Of a stretch of DNA of 64,000 nucleotides, positions 34,348-43,245 are shown piece by piece. Made by a program: the position numbers and the translations under genes. The DNA comes from Rhodopila globiformis. GTDB lineage: Bacteria > Pseudomonadota > Alphaproteobacteria > Acetobacterales > Acetobacteraceae. Numbering within the stretch: the stretch's first letter is position 1; each line of letters begins with the position of its first letter. The notes below the pieces were generated by a model, which was not told where the DNA came from, did no database searches, and worked only from the letters and a program-made list of their open reading frames with translations. The stretch is from NCBI RefSeq assembly GCF_002937115.1, contig NZ_NHRY01000250.1, positions 18,308 to 82,307 on the forward strand, written 5' to 3'.

Positions 34348-35199
34348 TCAACCTGTCGCGCGGATCAGCGCCGCCCAGCGGTCCAGGATGGGCAGCACCA
34401 CGCCCTCTTTCTCGGCCGGCAGCGCGACCGCCACGCGGTCGATGCCGAGGTCGCGATAGCGCTTCAGCGTGTCGGCATCCTCGGACGCGGCGAACACCGA
34501 GACCGGACAGGATGCCGGGTCACGGCCGGCTTCCTTCAGCATCTCGCGGAACTTCGGCACGGTTTCGAACACGTCGCCATAGCCCGGGCGTCCCGCCAGT
34601 GGAATCCAGCCGTCGCCGTAGCGGGCGGCGCGGCGGGCGCCGTGCGGGAAGGCGCCGCCGACGATCACCGGCGGATGCGGCTGCTGCACCGGCTTCGGCC
34701 AGGTCATCATCGGGTCGAAGTTCACGAACTCGCCGTGGTATTCGGGCTTGGTTTCGGTCCAGATCGCCTTCATCGCCTCGATCCGTTCGCGCACCAGCTT
34801 GGCGCGGGTGGTGAAGACGGTGCCGTGGTTCTCCATCTCCTCGGCGTTCCAGCCGACGCCGATGCCGAACAGGAAGCGCCCGGCCGACACCTGGTCGATC
34901 GAGGCGACCAGCTTCGCCGTCTGGATCGGGTCGCGCTGGTTGACCAGGCAGACGCCGGTGCCGACCTTCAGCGTCTTCGTGGCGGCCGCGGCGGCAGTCA
35001 GGGTGACGAACGGGTCCATCACGTCGTAGTACATCTTCGGCAACTCCCCTCCCCCCGGCCACGGCGAGCGCCGCGACAGCGGGATGTGGGAGTGCTCCGG
35101 CGCCCAGACCGACTCGAAGCCGCGTTCCTCCAGCGCTTTCGCCAGCGCGGCCGGGGTCATCGAATAATCGGTGAGGAACATCGAAGCGCCGAAATGCAT
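34348..35199 (-). CDS. LLM-class flavin oxidoreductase (F420-type subgroup)
   Basis: A 283-residue luciferase-like (TIM-barrel) oxidoreductase. The start at ATG 35197-35199 has AGGAGA in front and gives MHFGASMFLTDYSMTPAALA. Landmarks are SVWAPEHSHIP, VGTGVCLVNQRDPIQTAKLV, and GRFLFGIGVGWNAEEMENHG, all typical of the subgroup annotated as F420-dependent. Whether it uses F420 or FMN cannot be told from sequence. It stands alone, divergent from nothing obvious. Confidence 0.88.
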   Translation of the reverse strand: MHFGASMFLTDYSMTPAALAKALEERGFESVWAPEHSHIPLSRRSPWPGGGELPKMYYDVMDPFVTLTAAAAATKTLKVGTGVCLVNQRDPIQTAKLVASIDQVSAGRFLFGIGVGWNAEEMENHGTVFTTRAKLVRERIEAMKAIWTETKPEYHGEFVNFDPMMTWPKPVQQPHPPVIVGGAFPHGARRAARYGDGWIPLAGRPGYGDVFETVPKFREMLKEAGRDPASCPVSVFAASEDADTLKRYRDLGIDRVAVALPAEKEGVVLPILDRWAALIRATG

Positions 35200-35301
35200 G
35201 GCCCGTCTCCTGTTGTTATGCCAGTACTCGTTATGCCGGTACTCTGGCACGATCAGGAGACGCCGTTAATCCTGCCGCCACGGCAGGCCATCACCGGCGC
35301 G

Positions 35302-36558
35302 CTACCGCTGGAGCGGATTTGAGGCCGCGACAGGGTGCGTTGCCGGCTGCGCGCCTTCCATGGCAGTGACATAATCCCGCGTGATCGGCACCACCCCGTG
35401 CCGATGGACAAGCTGCGCCTGCCAGACCATGTGGCCGCGGTAGCGGAAGGTCAGTTCCGACACGCAGAAATAGAATTCAAACATACGGCAGAAACGTTCG
35501 TCGTACAGCGTCGCGATCGCGTCACGGTTGGCGGCGAAGCGGCGGCGCCAGTGACGCAACGTCTCGGCGTAGTGCATCCGCAGGATCTCGATATCGGTGG
35601 TCATCAGACCACTGCGTTCAATCGGCAGCAGGACCTCGGACAGCGCCGGAGAATAGCCGCCGGGGAAGATATATTTCTGCAACCAGGGGTTAGTACCACC
35701 CGGTCCATCACTACGGCCGATAGCGTGAATCAGGGCAACCCCGCTCTCGTCGAGGCAGCGGGCCACCGTGTTGAAATACTCATGGTAGTGGCTGATGCCA
35801 ACGTGCTCGAACATCCCAACCGAGACGATCCGGTCGAACGTTTCATCGACCTGACGATAATCCATCAATTCGAACCGCACGCGGTCCTGCAGCCCTTCCG
35901 CCGCCGCGCGCGCCCGGGATTCGGTCAGTTGTTCCTGCGAGAGGGTGATGCCGGTGACATGTGCGCCATAATCGCGCGCCAGGGTCAGCGCCATGCCGCC
36001 CCAGCCGCTGCCGATGTCCAGCACGCGCAGCCCCGGACGGTCCAGCAGCAGCTTCGCGGCGATGTGACGTTTCTTCGCCGCCTGCGCTTCCTCCAGCGTT
36101 TCGTCGCCCCTTGGGAAATAGGCGCAGGAATATTGCCGATCACGATCCAGAAAAAGACTGTAGAGCCGGCCGTTGAGATCGTAATGATGCGCGACATTCC
36201 GTTGCGACCTTGCAATCGGATTGTACTGCCTCAGGCGCCGATCGGCGGCGCTGAGCAGTTCCTGCAGCCGCAGCAGCGGATGGCCGTTGGGATTGTCCCC
36301 AAGGCTTGCCATCACCACGTCCATCACATCGTAGATACTGCCATCTTCGGGCACCAGCGTGCCATCCATGTAGGCTTCGCCGGTGGCCAGGGCCGGAGTC
36401 GCCGTCAAACGGCGTACCGTTTGCCAGTCCCGCAGGCGCATGGTGGCATGCGGTTCATTATCGGTGCCATAAGTTTTACGGGATCCATCCGGCCAGATAA
36501 CTGTCAACCGGCCGGCTGTGATGAGTCCCTGCAGAATGGCGTCAAGAACAACTCGCAT
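35302..36558 (-). CDS. cfa: Cyclopropane-fatty-acyl-phospholipid synthase
   Basis: A 418-residue SAM-dependent enzyme that adds a methylene bridge to unsaturated lipids in the membrane. The SAM motif is VLDIGSGWGGMALTLA; then GITLSQEQ, the family's VSVGMFEHVG, and YIFPGGYSPALSEV follow. I chose ATG 36556-36558 (MRVVLDAILQG); 13 more codons upstream are open but not conserved in character. The N-terminal domain (about 100 residues) is the usual lipid-binding region of this family. Confidence 0.9.
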   Translation of the reverse strand: MRVVLDAILQGLITAGRLTVIWPDGSRKTYGTDNEPHATMRLRDWQTVRRLTATPALATGEAYMDGTLVPEDGSIYDVMDVVMASLGDNPNGHPLLRLQELLSAADRRLRQYNPIARSQRNVAHHYDLNGRLYSLFLDRDRQYSCAYFPRGDETLEEAQAAKKRHIAAKLLLDRPGLRVLDIGSGWGGMALTLARDYGAHVTGITLSQEQLTESRARAAAEGLQDRVRFELMDYRQVDETFDRIVSVGMFEHVGISHYHEYFNTVARCLDESGVALIHAIGRSDGPGGTNPWLQKYIFPGGYSPALSEVLLPIERSGLMTTDIEILRMHYAETLRHWRRRFAANRDAIATLYDERFCRMFEFYFCVSELTFRYRGHMVWQAQLVHRHGVVPITRDYVTAMEGAQPATHPVAASNPLQR

Positions 36559-36665
36559 CGCACCCGAATCCTGATCTTGACCCGGCGATCGGGCCAAGCA
36601 TGGACCAGTAGCGCGATCCTGTCAAACCGGTGACAGCCGTCCAGTGTTCAAGTCTTTGTGCCATG

Positions 36666-36699
36666 AGGCGTTCTGTCCCGTTTCTGGAACAGAACGCCT
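36666..36699 (-). terminator. Hairpin terminator after rplI
   Basis: A perfect 11-bp stem, AGGCGTTCTGT (36666-36676) with ACAGAACGCCT (36689-36699), has a 12-base loop and starts 11 bp after the rplI stop. A T-rich tail is weak on the rplI side and better on the opposite strand (TTCGTTTC). Confidence 0.6.
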
Positions 36700-36709
36700 T
36701 CGTTTCGGG

Positions 36710-37273
36710 CTAGGCTTGCGTGTCGCCCTCGAAAATTTGTTCCGCGGTCGGCGCCTGCTCCTCGTCCTCCTCGGCCGGGGCCTCGGCACGCTCGCCGCGG
36801 GCCTGGCGCTCGGCCTCTTCCGGGCTGCGGGCGACGTTGACGGAAACCGGGATCGACACTTCCGGATGCAGCGCGACGCGGACCGCGGCGACGCCGAGGG
36901 TCTTGATCGGGTGCTCCAGCACCACCTGGCTGCGGCTGATGGTCAGGCCGGCGGCGGTGGCGGCGTCGGCGATGTCGCGCGCGGACACCGAGCCGTACAG
37001 GCTGCCCGACTCACCCGCCTGGCGGATGATGACGACGGTCAGCCCGCCGACACGCTCGGCCAGCCGCTCGGCTTCCTCGCGGCGCTTGATGTTCTGCGCT
37101 TCCAGCTGCGCGCGCTGCTGCTCGAACCGGGCGATGTTGTCCTTGCTCGCGCGCAGCGCCTTCTTCTGCGGCAGGAGGCAGTTGCGGGCATAGCCCGGCT
37201 TCACCTTCACCCTGTCGCCCATCTGCCCCAGCTTCTCGACGCGCTGCAGCAGGATCAGTTCAACGGCGGCCAT
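36710..37273 (-). CDS. rplI: 50S ribosomal protein bL9
   Basis: A 187-residue L9. The conserved N-terminal domain ([20 protein letters not shown] and [17 protein letters not shown]) is followed by the long helix and C-terminal domain. About 30 extra residues at the end are acidic ([20 protein letters not shown]), an extension seen in some alphaproteobacteria. Last gene of rpsF-rpsR-rplI. Confidence 0.96.
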   Translation of the reverse strand: MAAVELILLQRVEKLGQMGDRVKVKPGYARNCLLPQKKALRASKDNIARFEQQRAQLEAQNIKRREEAERLAERVGGLTVVIIRQAGESGSLYGSVSARDIADAATAAGLTISRSQVVLEHPIKTLGVAAVRVALHPEVSIPVSVNVARSPEEAERQARGERAEAPAEEDEEQAPTAEQIFEGDTQA

Positions 37274-37285
37274 GTCTCCTGCTCC

Positions 37286-37558
37286 TTACGCGACGATGTA
37301 GGGCAGCAGCGCCAGGAACCGGGCGCGCTTGATGGCGACCGCGAGTTCGCGCTGCTTCTTGGCCGACACCGCGGTGATGCGGCTCGGCACGATCTTGCCG
37401 CGCTCGGACAGGAAGCGGGACAGCAGGCGGACATCCTTGTAGTCAATCTTCGGCGCGTTCGGGCCGGAGAACGGGCAGGACTTGCGGCGGCGGTAGAACG
37501 GGCGGCGGGCGCCGACAGCGGTGCGCCGGGCGGCGGGATTGACTTCGGTATCGGACAT
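37286..37558 (-). CDS. rpsR: 30S ribosomal protein bS18
   Basis: A 90-residue S18 with the core [40 protein letters not shown] and the typical [20 protein letters not shown] ending. It lies 6 bp after rpsF and 12 bp before rplI. Confidence 0.97.
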   Translation of the reverse strand: MSDTEVNPAARRTAVGARRPFYRRRKSCPFSGPNAPKIDYKDVRLLSRFLSERGKIVPSRITAVSAKKQRELAVAIKRARFLALLPYIVA

Positions 37559-37564
37559 GGCTGC

Positions 37565-38035
37565 TTACTCCTCGACGGCGCCAGGACGGAATTCTTCACC
37601 CTGGAAGGAGTCGCGGGCACGGAACTCCTCACGGTCGTCGAAGCCGCGGCGGCGGCCGCTTTCGAAGCGCCCGGCGGGCTTCGGACCACGGAAGGTGCGC
37701 TCCCGCTCGTCCGACTTGCGCGACAGGATGGCGGACGGGGCTTCATCGATCTCGTCGACGCGCACGGTCATGAAGCGCAGCACGTCTTCATTGAGCCCGA
37801 GCTTGCGCTCCATCTCGGTGACGAAGGCGGGCTTGGCGTCGAGGCCGAGGAACAGGTAGTGGCCCTTGCGGTTCTTCTTGATCCGGTAGGCCAGGCTGCG
37901 CAGACCCCAGTACTCGCGCTTCTTCACCGCGCCGCCATCGGTTTCCAGCTCGGACCCGATGTCGTCGGCGATCTGCTCGACCTGCTGCTGCGTGACATCA
38001 TTCCGTGCGATCAGCACGGTTTCATAAAGCGGCAT
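37565..38035 (-). CDS. rpsF: 30S ribosomal protein bS6
   Basis: A 156-residue S6. The core MPLYETVLIARNDVTQQQVE, then YRIKKNRKGHYLFLGLDAKP, is normal. About 40 extra C-terminal residues are rich in R, E, G and F, as in alphaproteobacterial S6. It opens the ribosomal operon. Confidence 0.96.
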   Translation of the reverse strand: MPLYETVLIARNDVTQQQVEQIADDIGSELETDGGAVKKREYWGLRSLAYRIKKNRKGHYLFLGLDAKPAFVTEMERKLGLNEDVLRFMTVRVDEIDEAPSAILSRKSDERERTFRGPKPAGRFESGRRRGFDDREEFRARDSFQGEEFRPGAVEE

Positions 38036-38492
38036 GATGAACCCCCTGTGGCTTGTCTCTGCCCATGGCCTGGATCGGGCCGTTTCCGGGATGGAAACCG
38101 GGCATAGCCGGACGCGATGCCGTCGCCTCCGGCAGGGAAGGCGCGGCTTGAAGCACGGATCGGGGGCGAACGCAACAGAAGAACGTGATGGCTACGCGGC
38201 GCCGGCGGCGGCCGGCCGATGGCAGGGCGGCTTGCGAGCCTGGTCTTTCCGGTCGGAAGGCCGGGGGGTCCCGGTGGTCGGGCCGGCGTTCGGGCTACCC
38301 GCGTAGTCCGCCTCGGGACGCCACGCCCGTTCACGACGCTGTCGATGCCGCTCTCCTGCGGCCTGTCTTATTGTCTTGTACGTATCGTGATGTTGCCAAC
38401 CATGTCCCGAGGCTGACGAGGGACACGGCGGCATGCCGCTGGTTTCCAGGTTCGGCGCGCCCCGGGTCGGCGCGATCAACCCATGGCCGGCC
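38036..38492. other. Upstream region of rpsF, no gene supported
   Basis: About 450 bp between rpsF and the convergently placed end of the M20 gene. It must carry the ribosomal promoter. Open frames here are shadows without recognisable content; the segment GGCCGGCCGATGG near 38212 is GC-rich and palindromic but short. No RNA gene is recognised. Confidence 0.45.
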
Positions 38493-39668
38493 TCACCCAA
38501 CCGCCCCCTTCGGCAGCTTCTTCTCGGCGATCCTGGCAAACAGCGCGACGCCATACGGGATGGTTGCGTCATTGAAGTCATACCGGTGATTGTGCAGCGC
38601 CGCGCTGTCGCCGTTGCCCAGGTTGATATGCGCGCCGGGCACCTGTTCCAGCATGAAGCTGAAGTCCTCCGATCCCATGCCGGGCGGCGCGTCGCGGCGC
38701 ACATTGTCCTCACCCGCCAGTTCCGCCGCCGCATCGCCGAGGACGATGGCTTCCTGCGCGTTGTTGACCAGCGGTGCGAACAGCAGCCGGAAATCCAGTT
38801 CCGCCTCGGCGCCGAACCCGGCGGCCAGGCTGGTGGACAGCCGCGCCATGTTATCCCGGATCGCGTCCATCACCTCCGGCTTCAGCGTCCGCACCGTGCC
38901 GGCCAGGGTCGCGGATTGCGGAATCACGTTGTAGGCGTCGCCGGCCTGGATGCGGGTGATGCTGAGCACCGCGGTGTCCGCCGCGGCGATGTTACGGGAC
39001 ACAATCGATTGCAGCGCCGTGCCCAGGTGGCAGGCGACGATCACCGGATCGATGCCATGATGCGGATGGGCGCCGTGCGCGCCCTTGCCGGTGATGTGGA
39101 TGTCGAAGAAAGCCCCGCCCGCCATGCGCGCCCCCGGGCCGATCATGAAGCGGCCAACCGGCAGGCCGGGGCGGTTGTGCATGCCATAGACGTAGTTGCA
39201 GGGGAAACGTTCAAACAGGCCGTCCTTCAGCATCTCCAGCGCGCCGCCGATGCCTTCCTCGGCAGGCTGGAAGATGAAGTTGACGGTGCCGTTGAAGTTG
39301 CGCGTCTCGGCCAGGTATTTCGCCGCCCCCAGCAGCATCGTGGTGTGGCCGTCATGGCCGCAGGCGTGCATCCGCCCCGGAATCCGGCTGGCATAGGGCA
39401 AATCCGTCGCCTCCAGGATCGGCAGGGCGTCCATGTCGGCGCGCAGGCCGACGGCGTCCTGGCCGTTGCCGCTGCGCAGCACGCCGACGACTCCGGTCCG
39501 GCCGACGCCGCGATGCACCTCGACGCCCCATTCCTCCAGCTTGCGGGCGACCAGATCGGCGGTGCGATACTCCTCCAGGCCCAGTTCCGGATGCGCGTGG
39601 ATGTCGCGCCGGATCGCGGCAAGTTCGTCCTGAAACTGGCGGGCACGTTCGAGCGGGTTCTGGGTCAT
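38493..39668 (-). CDS. M20-family amidohydrolase (hippurate hydrolase-like)
   Basis: A 391-residue metallopeptidase of the M20D group that hydrolyses N-acyl or N-aminoacyl bonds. Metal-ligand motifs are ADMDALPI, HACGHDGHTTMLLG, FIFQPAEEG and the C-terminal GSEDFSFML. The start ATG 39666-39668 (MTQNPLERARQF) is chosen over an upstream extension to 39875 with no homology. The alpha/beta hydrolase gene is divergent, 109 bp away. Confidence 0.93.
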   Translation of the reverse strand: MTQNPLERARQFQDELAAIRRDIHAHPELGLEEYRTADLVARKLEEWGVEVHRGVGRTGVVGVLRSGNGQDAVGLRADMDALPILEATDLPYASRIPGRMHACGHDGHTTMLLGAAKYLAETRNFNGTVNFIFQPAEEGIGGALEMLKDGLFERFPCNYVYGMHNRPGLPVGRFMIGPGARMAGGAFFDIHITGKGAHGAHPHHGIDPVIVACHLGTALQSIVSRNIAAADTAVLSITRIQAGDAYNVIPQSATLAGTVRTLKPEVMDAIRDNMARLSTSLAAGFGAEAELDFRLLFAPLVNNAQEAIVLGDAAAELAGEDNVRRDAPPGMGSEDFSFMLEQVPGAHINLGNGDSAALHNHRYDFNDATIPYGVALFARIAEKKLPKGAVG

Positions 39669-39777
39669 CAACAGGATCCTGGCTGGTGGCTCGAGCGGTG
39701 ACCATAGCCAGCCGTCCCTTGCCAGGCCAGAGCCGGCGGGGTGTTGTTGCGGACCGGCACGGGGAGAACCATCGTCC

Positions 39778-40731
39778 ATGTACCTGAATACCTTTGCCCA
39801 GGACGGGCAACCGCTGGACATGACCGGCACCGACGAGTTCCGCAGCCTGCTGGCCAGCGCAGCCGATCTGGGCATCCCGCATGGGACGGCGGCGCGCTAC
39901 CGGTCGTGCAACATCGTGCTGCGGCAGATGCGGTTTCACTTCCTGGAGTGGGGCGAGGCGGATGCGCCGGCGATCGTGCTGCTGCATGGCGGGCACCAGT
40001 CGGCGCATTCCTGGGACCTTGTCAGCCTGCACCTGGCGCAGCGCTACCGGGTGCTGGCGCTGGACCAACGCGGGCACGGCGACAGCGAATGGGCACGGGA
40101 CGTCACCTATTCGAACCACGAGATGTCGCTCGACGCCGAGGCGTTCATCCAGGCGATGGGGCTGGTGCGGCCGGTGCTGGTTGGCCACTCGATGGGCGGC
40201 CGCAACACGATGCTGCTGATGCGGCGCAACGCGATGCCGCTGCGGGGCGCGGTGATCGTCGACGTCGGGCCGGAACTGTCGGATAAGGGGCGCGCGGCGA
40301 TCGCCGGGTTCGTGCAAGTGAACCAGGAATTCGATGACCTGGAGGACTTCGTCCGTAACGTGCGCCGCTACGACCCGTACCGCAGCCGGGCGCATATCGA
40401 GCGCACGGTGAAGTACAACATGCTGCAGCGGGCGGATGGCAAATACATCAGCAAGTGCGATTCCAATCCACGCCGCCTGGGCATCGTGCGGGCCAGTGGG
40501 CCGCAGGAAAACATCACGCTGCAGGACGCCGCGGGGTTCGGCCTGCCGGTGCTGCTGGTGCGCGGAGCGAATTCCAGCATCCTGGCGGCGGATGCGGCGG
40601 AACGGTTCGCCGCGGCGTTGCCTCGGGGACAGCTGGTGACGGTGCCGGATTGCGGCCACAACGTGCACGGACAGAACACCAAAGGGTTCATTGCCGTGCT
40701 GGACGAGTTCCTGGAGACCCTTGACGGCTGA
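39778..40731 (+). CDS. Alpha/beta-fold hydrolase
   Basis: A 317-residue serine hydrolase. HGGHQSAHSW forms the oxyanion region, the nucleophile elbow is GHSMGG, the acid is probably in VIVDVGPEL, and the histidine is in DCGHNVHG. The family is broad (esterases, lactonases, C-C hydrolases); the divergent amidohydrolase is the only contextual hint. Length is normal. Confidence 0.88.
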   Translation: MYLNTFAQDGQPLDMTGTDEFRSLLASAADLGIPHGTAARYRSCNIVLRQMRFHFLEWGEADAPAIVLLHGGHQSAHSWDLVSLHLAQRYRVLALDQRGHGDSEWARDVTYSNHEMSLDAEAFIQAMGLVRPVLVGHSMGGRNTMLLMRRNAMPLRGAVIVDVGPELSDKGRAAIAGFVQVNQEFDDLEDFVRNVRRYDPYRSRAHIERTVKYNMLQRADGKYISKCDSNPRRLGIVRASGPQENITLQDAAGFGLPVLLVRGANSSILAADAAERFAAALPRGQLVTVPDCGHNVHGQNTKGFIAVLDEFLETLDG

Positions 40732-40792
40732 TTCCCGCTTCCGCCTCTGTCCCGGTGCGGCAGAAGGCAAATGTGCCACGGGTGGCGTTATG

Positions 40793-41038
40793 ATACCAAC
40801 CGCCCGAAATTCTGACACGTCGGCACAGACGATCCCACCCGGCATGGCCAGCGCAGGCCGCATTGGCGTCAGAATAACGTGGAATGGGGCAGGCAGCCTC
40901 TTCCCGTCATGGCGGCCGAAGGGCCACCATCCACGCTGTTCTGCGCTGATTTCAGCACAAGGCGTGGATGCCGGGCCTGCGCCCGGCATGACGATGAGAG
41001 GCCGGTGCCGACGTGTCAGAATTTCGGGCGCTTGGTAT
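40793..41038. mobile_element. 246-bp compound inverted-repeat element
   Basis: The ends (40793-40826, beginning ATACCAACCGCCCG; 41005-41038) are 34-bp inverted repeats with one mismatch. The interior holds a class B palindrome (CCCGTCATGG...GGCGTGGATGCCGGG...CATGACG, about 40904-40993). No reading frame is supported. It resembles a non-autonomous element with a second repeat inside, or a repeat that has been captured. Confidence 0.75.
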
Positions 41039-41217
41039 GACTTGTCTTCGCCGCATTCGCCTCGCCTTCAAGGCAAAGTTCGGGGCGATGATCCTCGGCT
41101 GGGGGAGCGCCAACGGCGGCGGGCGTGCGGTATGACCGTCCAGACGTGTAACCACAGAGTTGGCCAGCCGGCGGCGCCGGCACCGCGAAGGCGGAAAATG
41201 GGCGAGGCCGGTGCCAC

Positions 41218-41462
41218 CTCGTTATGGCCGGGACACGCCCCATGCGTATCAGGATAAGACGACGGACGGAGAAGGATTAGGCGCCGCGGCCGTTCTCTCA
41301 CCGTCATGGCCGGGCGTGTCCCGGGCCATCTGCGCTTCGACCGGGGGGGGGGGTGGATGGCCGGGACACGTCCGGCCATGACGGTGAGGGAGAAGCCCTT
41401 GCTCCGCCGCTTCACTTGTCCTGATACGCATAGGGACACACCCGGCCATGGCGATGGGGAGA
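41218..41462. repeat. Compound palindromic repeat array (class A, long form, copy 2)
   Basis: Outer arms with CATGCGTATCAGGATAAG on the left and CTGATACGCATAGGGACAC on the right enclose a central TCATGGCCGGGCGTGTCC hairpin. The centre contains a run of 11 G at about 41343-41353, likely to slip in replication or sequencing. Same layout as 11080-11310. Confidence 0.8.
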
Positions 41463-41846
41463 CGACCGGCACCTGCGAAACCGCATTTTCACAGGAGAAT
41501 AAGCGAGCACCGCACCGGGTGGCATATCATTGTGCGCAAGTCACATCCTCGAAATACTTCGTCTCGCATATATTCGTAACAAAATAGGTTTGTTACGGTT
41601 ACTTTATGTCACTGTTTGACCAAGACGTCGCACCTATCCCATCTTATTCACGGCAATGGCCCACTGTAGCCAACATCGTAGGAATCCCAGGGGTTTCGTC
41701 CTTTTGGGCTGTGGCAAGAACCCGCGATAAGGCAATCGCCCGCAAGTTCATGATTCAAAAAGGCTTTCCGTCAACTCCCGACTCACCCGTGAATAAGATG
41801 GGCTATTTGTTTGCTATGCATGTCGTTGTCAGAAAGGATATCAGCG

Positions 41847-42101
41847 ATGAGCATCTCCGGTGTTTCCTCGACATCCTCGGTTGGCTATCCGCAGTCCACG
41901 GTGACGGCAAACCAAACCGCGGCACAGGCTCAAAGCGGGACAACCAACCAGGCAACCGCCGCCCAGCAAACAGCGTCGACCCAGCAATCCGGACAGGTTC
42001 ACCACCATCATCACGGTGGCGGCAAACCGCCAACGGCTCAATCTGCCGACATCACCCAGTCGGGCACGACGACGGCCGCCGGTGTAGACATTCTCGCCTG
42101 A
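41847..42101 (+). CDS. Small His-rich, low-complexity protein
   Basis: An 84-residue protein starting MSISGVSSTSSVGYPQSTV, rich in S, T, Q and A, with a natural HHHHHGGGK patch near residue 54 and ending TTTAAGVDILA. An AAAGGA ribosome site lies upstream. There is no signal peptide, membrane helix or cysteine. Ser/Thr-rich starts with a His/Gly patch suggest an exported or metal-binding small protein, but I do not recognise a family. The 41463-41846 DNA before it is unusually AT-rich for this window and shows nothing else. Confidence 0.6.
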   Translation: MSISGVSSTSSVGYPQSTVTANQTAAQAQSGTTNQATAAQQTASTQQSGQVHHHHHGGGKPPTAQSADITQSGTTTAAGVDILA

Positions 42102-42277
42102 CGCCGCGGCTTGCCGTCACAGAGCGGCTCTGCGCGCCCCTGCGCCGGCCGGCCAGCTTACAGCTCCCGGCATGCCGAGGTCGCCACGGGTGGCCCGGAT
42201 GCGGCAAGATCAGGCTTTCAAAAGCCGCAGCCCCGGCGCATCCGTTGCCTCAACGCCTGCCGCAACAGGCCGAGGCG

Positions 42278-43204
42278 CTACACCTTCTCAAGTGCGGCCG
42301 TCCTGGCCATCAGCGTATTGATCGCCTCCAGCGCCGCCGCCACCGGCACGACGATCCGGGCCGCGTTCAGGATCAGCCGGAAGGTGGCGGTATCCAGGCT
42401 TTCGGCGTCGCGGAACTCCACCGACGTGCCGCTTCGGTCGATGGCGCCGAACACGGCGTACTGGCCCAGCGCCTCGGGACCGGCGATCTCGCTCAGCCGG
42501 TCGTAGCTGAACCGCACGCCGGCGCACACCCGATCCGCCTCATTGATCAGCGCCAGCGTCTCGACCGGGCGGGACGTGCGGGCCTGCTCGATCCAGCCTC
42601 CGGGCTGGCTGACGAATGCCCGATCGGCCACGTAGGCGTCGATCTCGGCCAGCTTTCCCGCCTCTGCCAGGCGGCCGAGCTGCCGTTCCATCGCCAGCAC
42701 CAGCGCGCCCGATTCCACCAGGCTGCGGGCCGACAGCGTGGCGCCGAGCGGATTCCGCGCCTCCCACATGGCGATCGCGCCCGAGGCCAGGGCGGTGATG
42801 CGATACAGGATCGCCTGTTCGAACACGGCGATCAGCCAGGCGGTCCGCGATGCCTGCAGGTCGCCCTGCCGCATCAGCGTCGCCTTTTTGCGGTCCTGCA
42901 ACGCAGCCAGCGCGGTGTTGATGGCCTCCACATCCTCCCACTCCGCGCCGGCGGTGATCACGGCCGAGCGGTTGAACGCAATCGCGGCGCCGGCGCCGCT
43001 GCCGGCGGATGCGACCTGGCGGGGCTTGCTGGCCTGCCCGCCCACGCCGCGGCCGACGTTCATCATGCCAGCCAGCCCGGCCATGCCCACGCGCATGAAA
43101 AACACGGCGATGTAATAAAACGCGATCGCGACGGAAATGACGATCGCGATCCTGGGAATCTGATGCCCGAAAACCGTCGGGATCTGGTAGCCGAAGATGT
43201 CCAT
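42278..43204 (-). CDS. Membrane-anchored protein of unknown function
   Basis: A 308-residue protein with one N-terminal membrane helix (RIAIVISVAIAFYYIAVFFM) and a cytoplasmic, alpha-helical domain rich in Ala, Leu and Glu (for example EDVEAINTALAALQDRKKAT and ALVLAMERQLGRLAEAGKLA). No catalytic motif is evident. It is 41 bp downstream of the PucC-like gene on the same strand and probably cotranscribed, so a role with the photosynthetic membrane is possible (inference). Confidence 0.75.
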   Translation of the reverse strand: MDIFGYQIPTVFGHQIPRIAIVISVAIAFYYIAVFFMRVGMAGLAGMMNVGRGVGGQASKPRQVASAGSGAGAAIAFNRSAVITAGAEWEDVEAINTALAALQDRKKATLMRQGDLQASRTAWLIAVFEQAILYRITALASGAIAMWEARNPLGATLSARSLVESGALVLAMERQLGRLAEAGKLAEIDAYVADRAFVSQPGGWIEQARTSRPVETLALINEADRVCAGVRFSYDRLSEIAGPEALGQYAVFGAIDRSGTSVEFRDAESLDTATFRLILNAARIVVPVAAALEAINTLMARTAALEKV

Positions 43205-43245
43205 GCGTTTGCTCTTCCAGAAAGAACGCGCGGGTCGCCCGCCCG

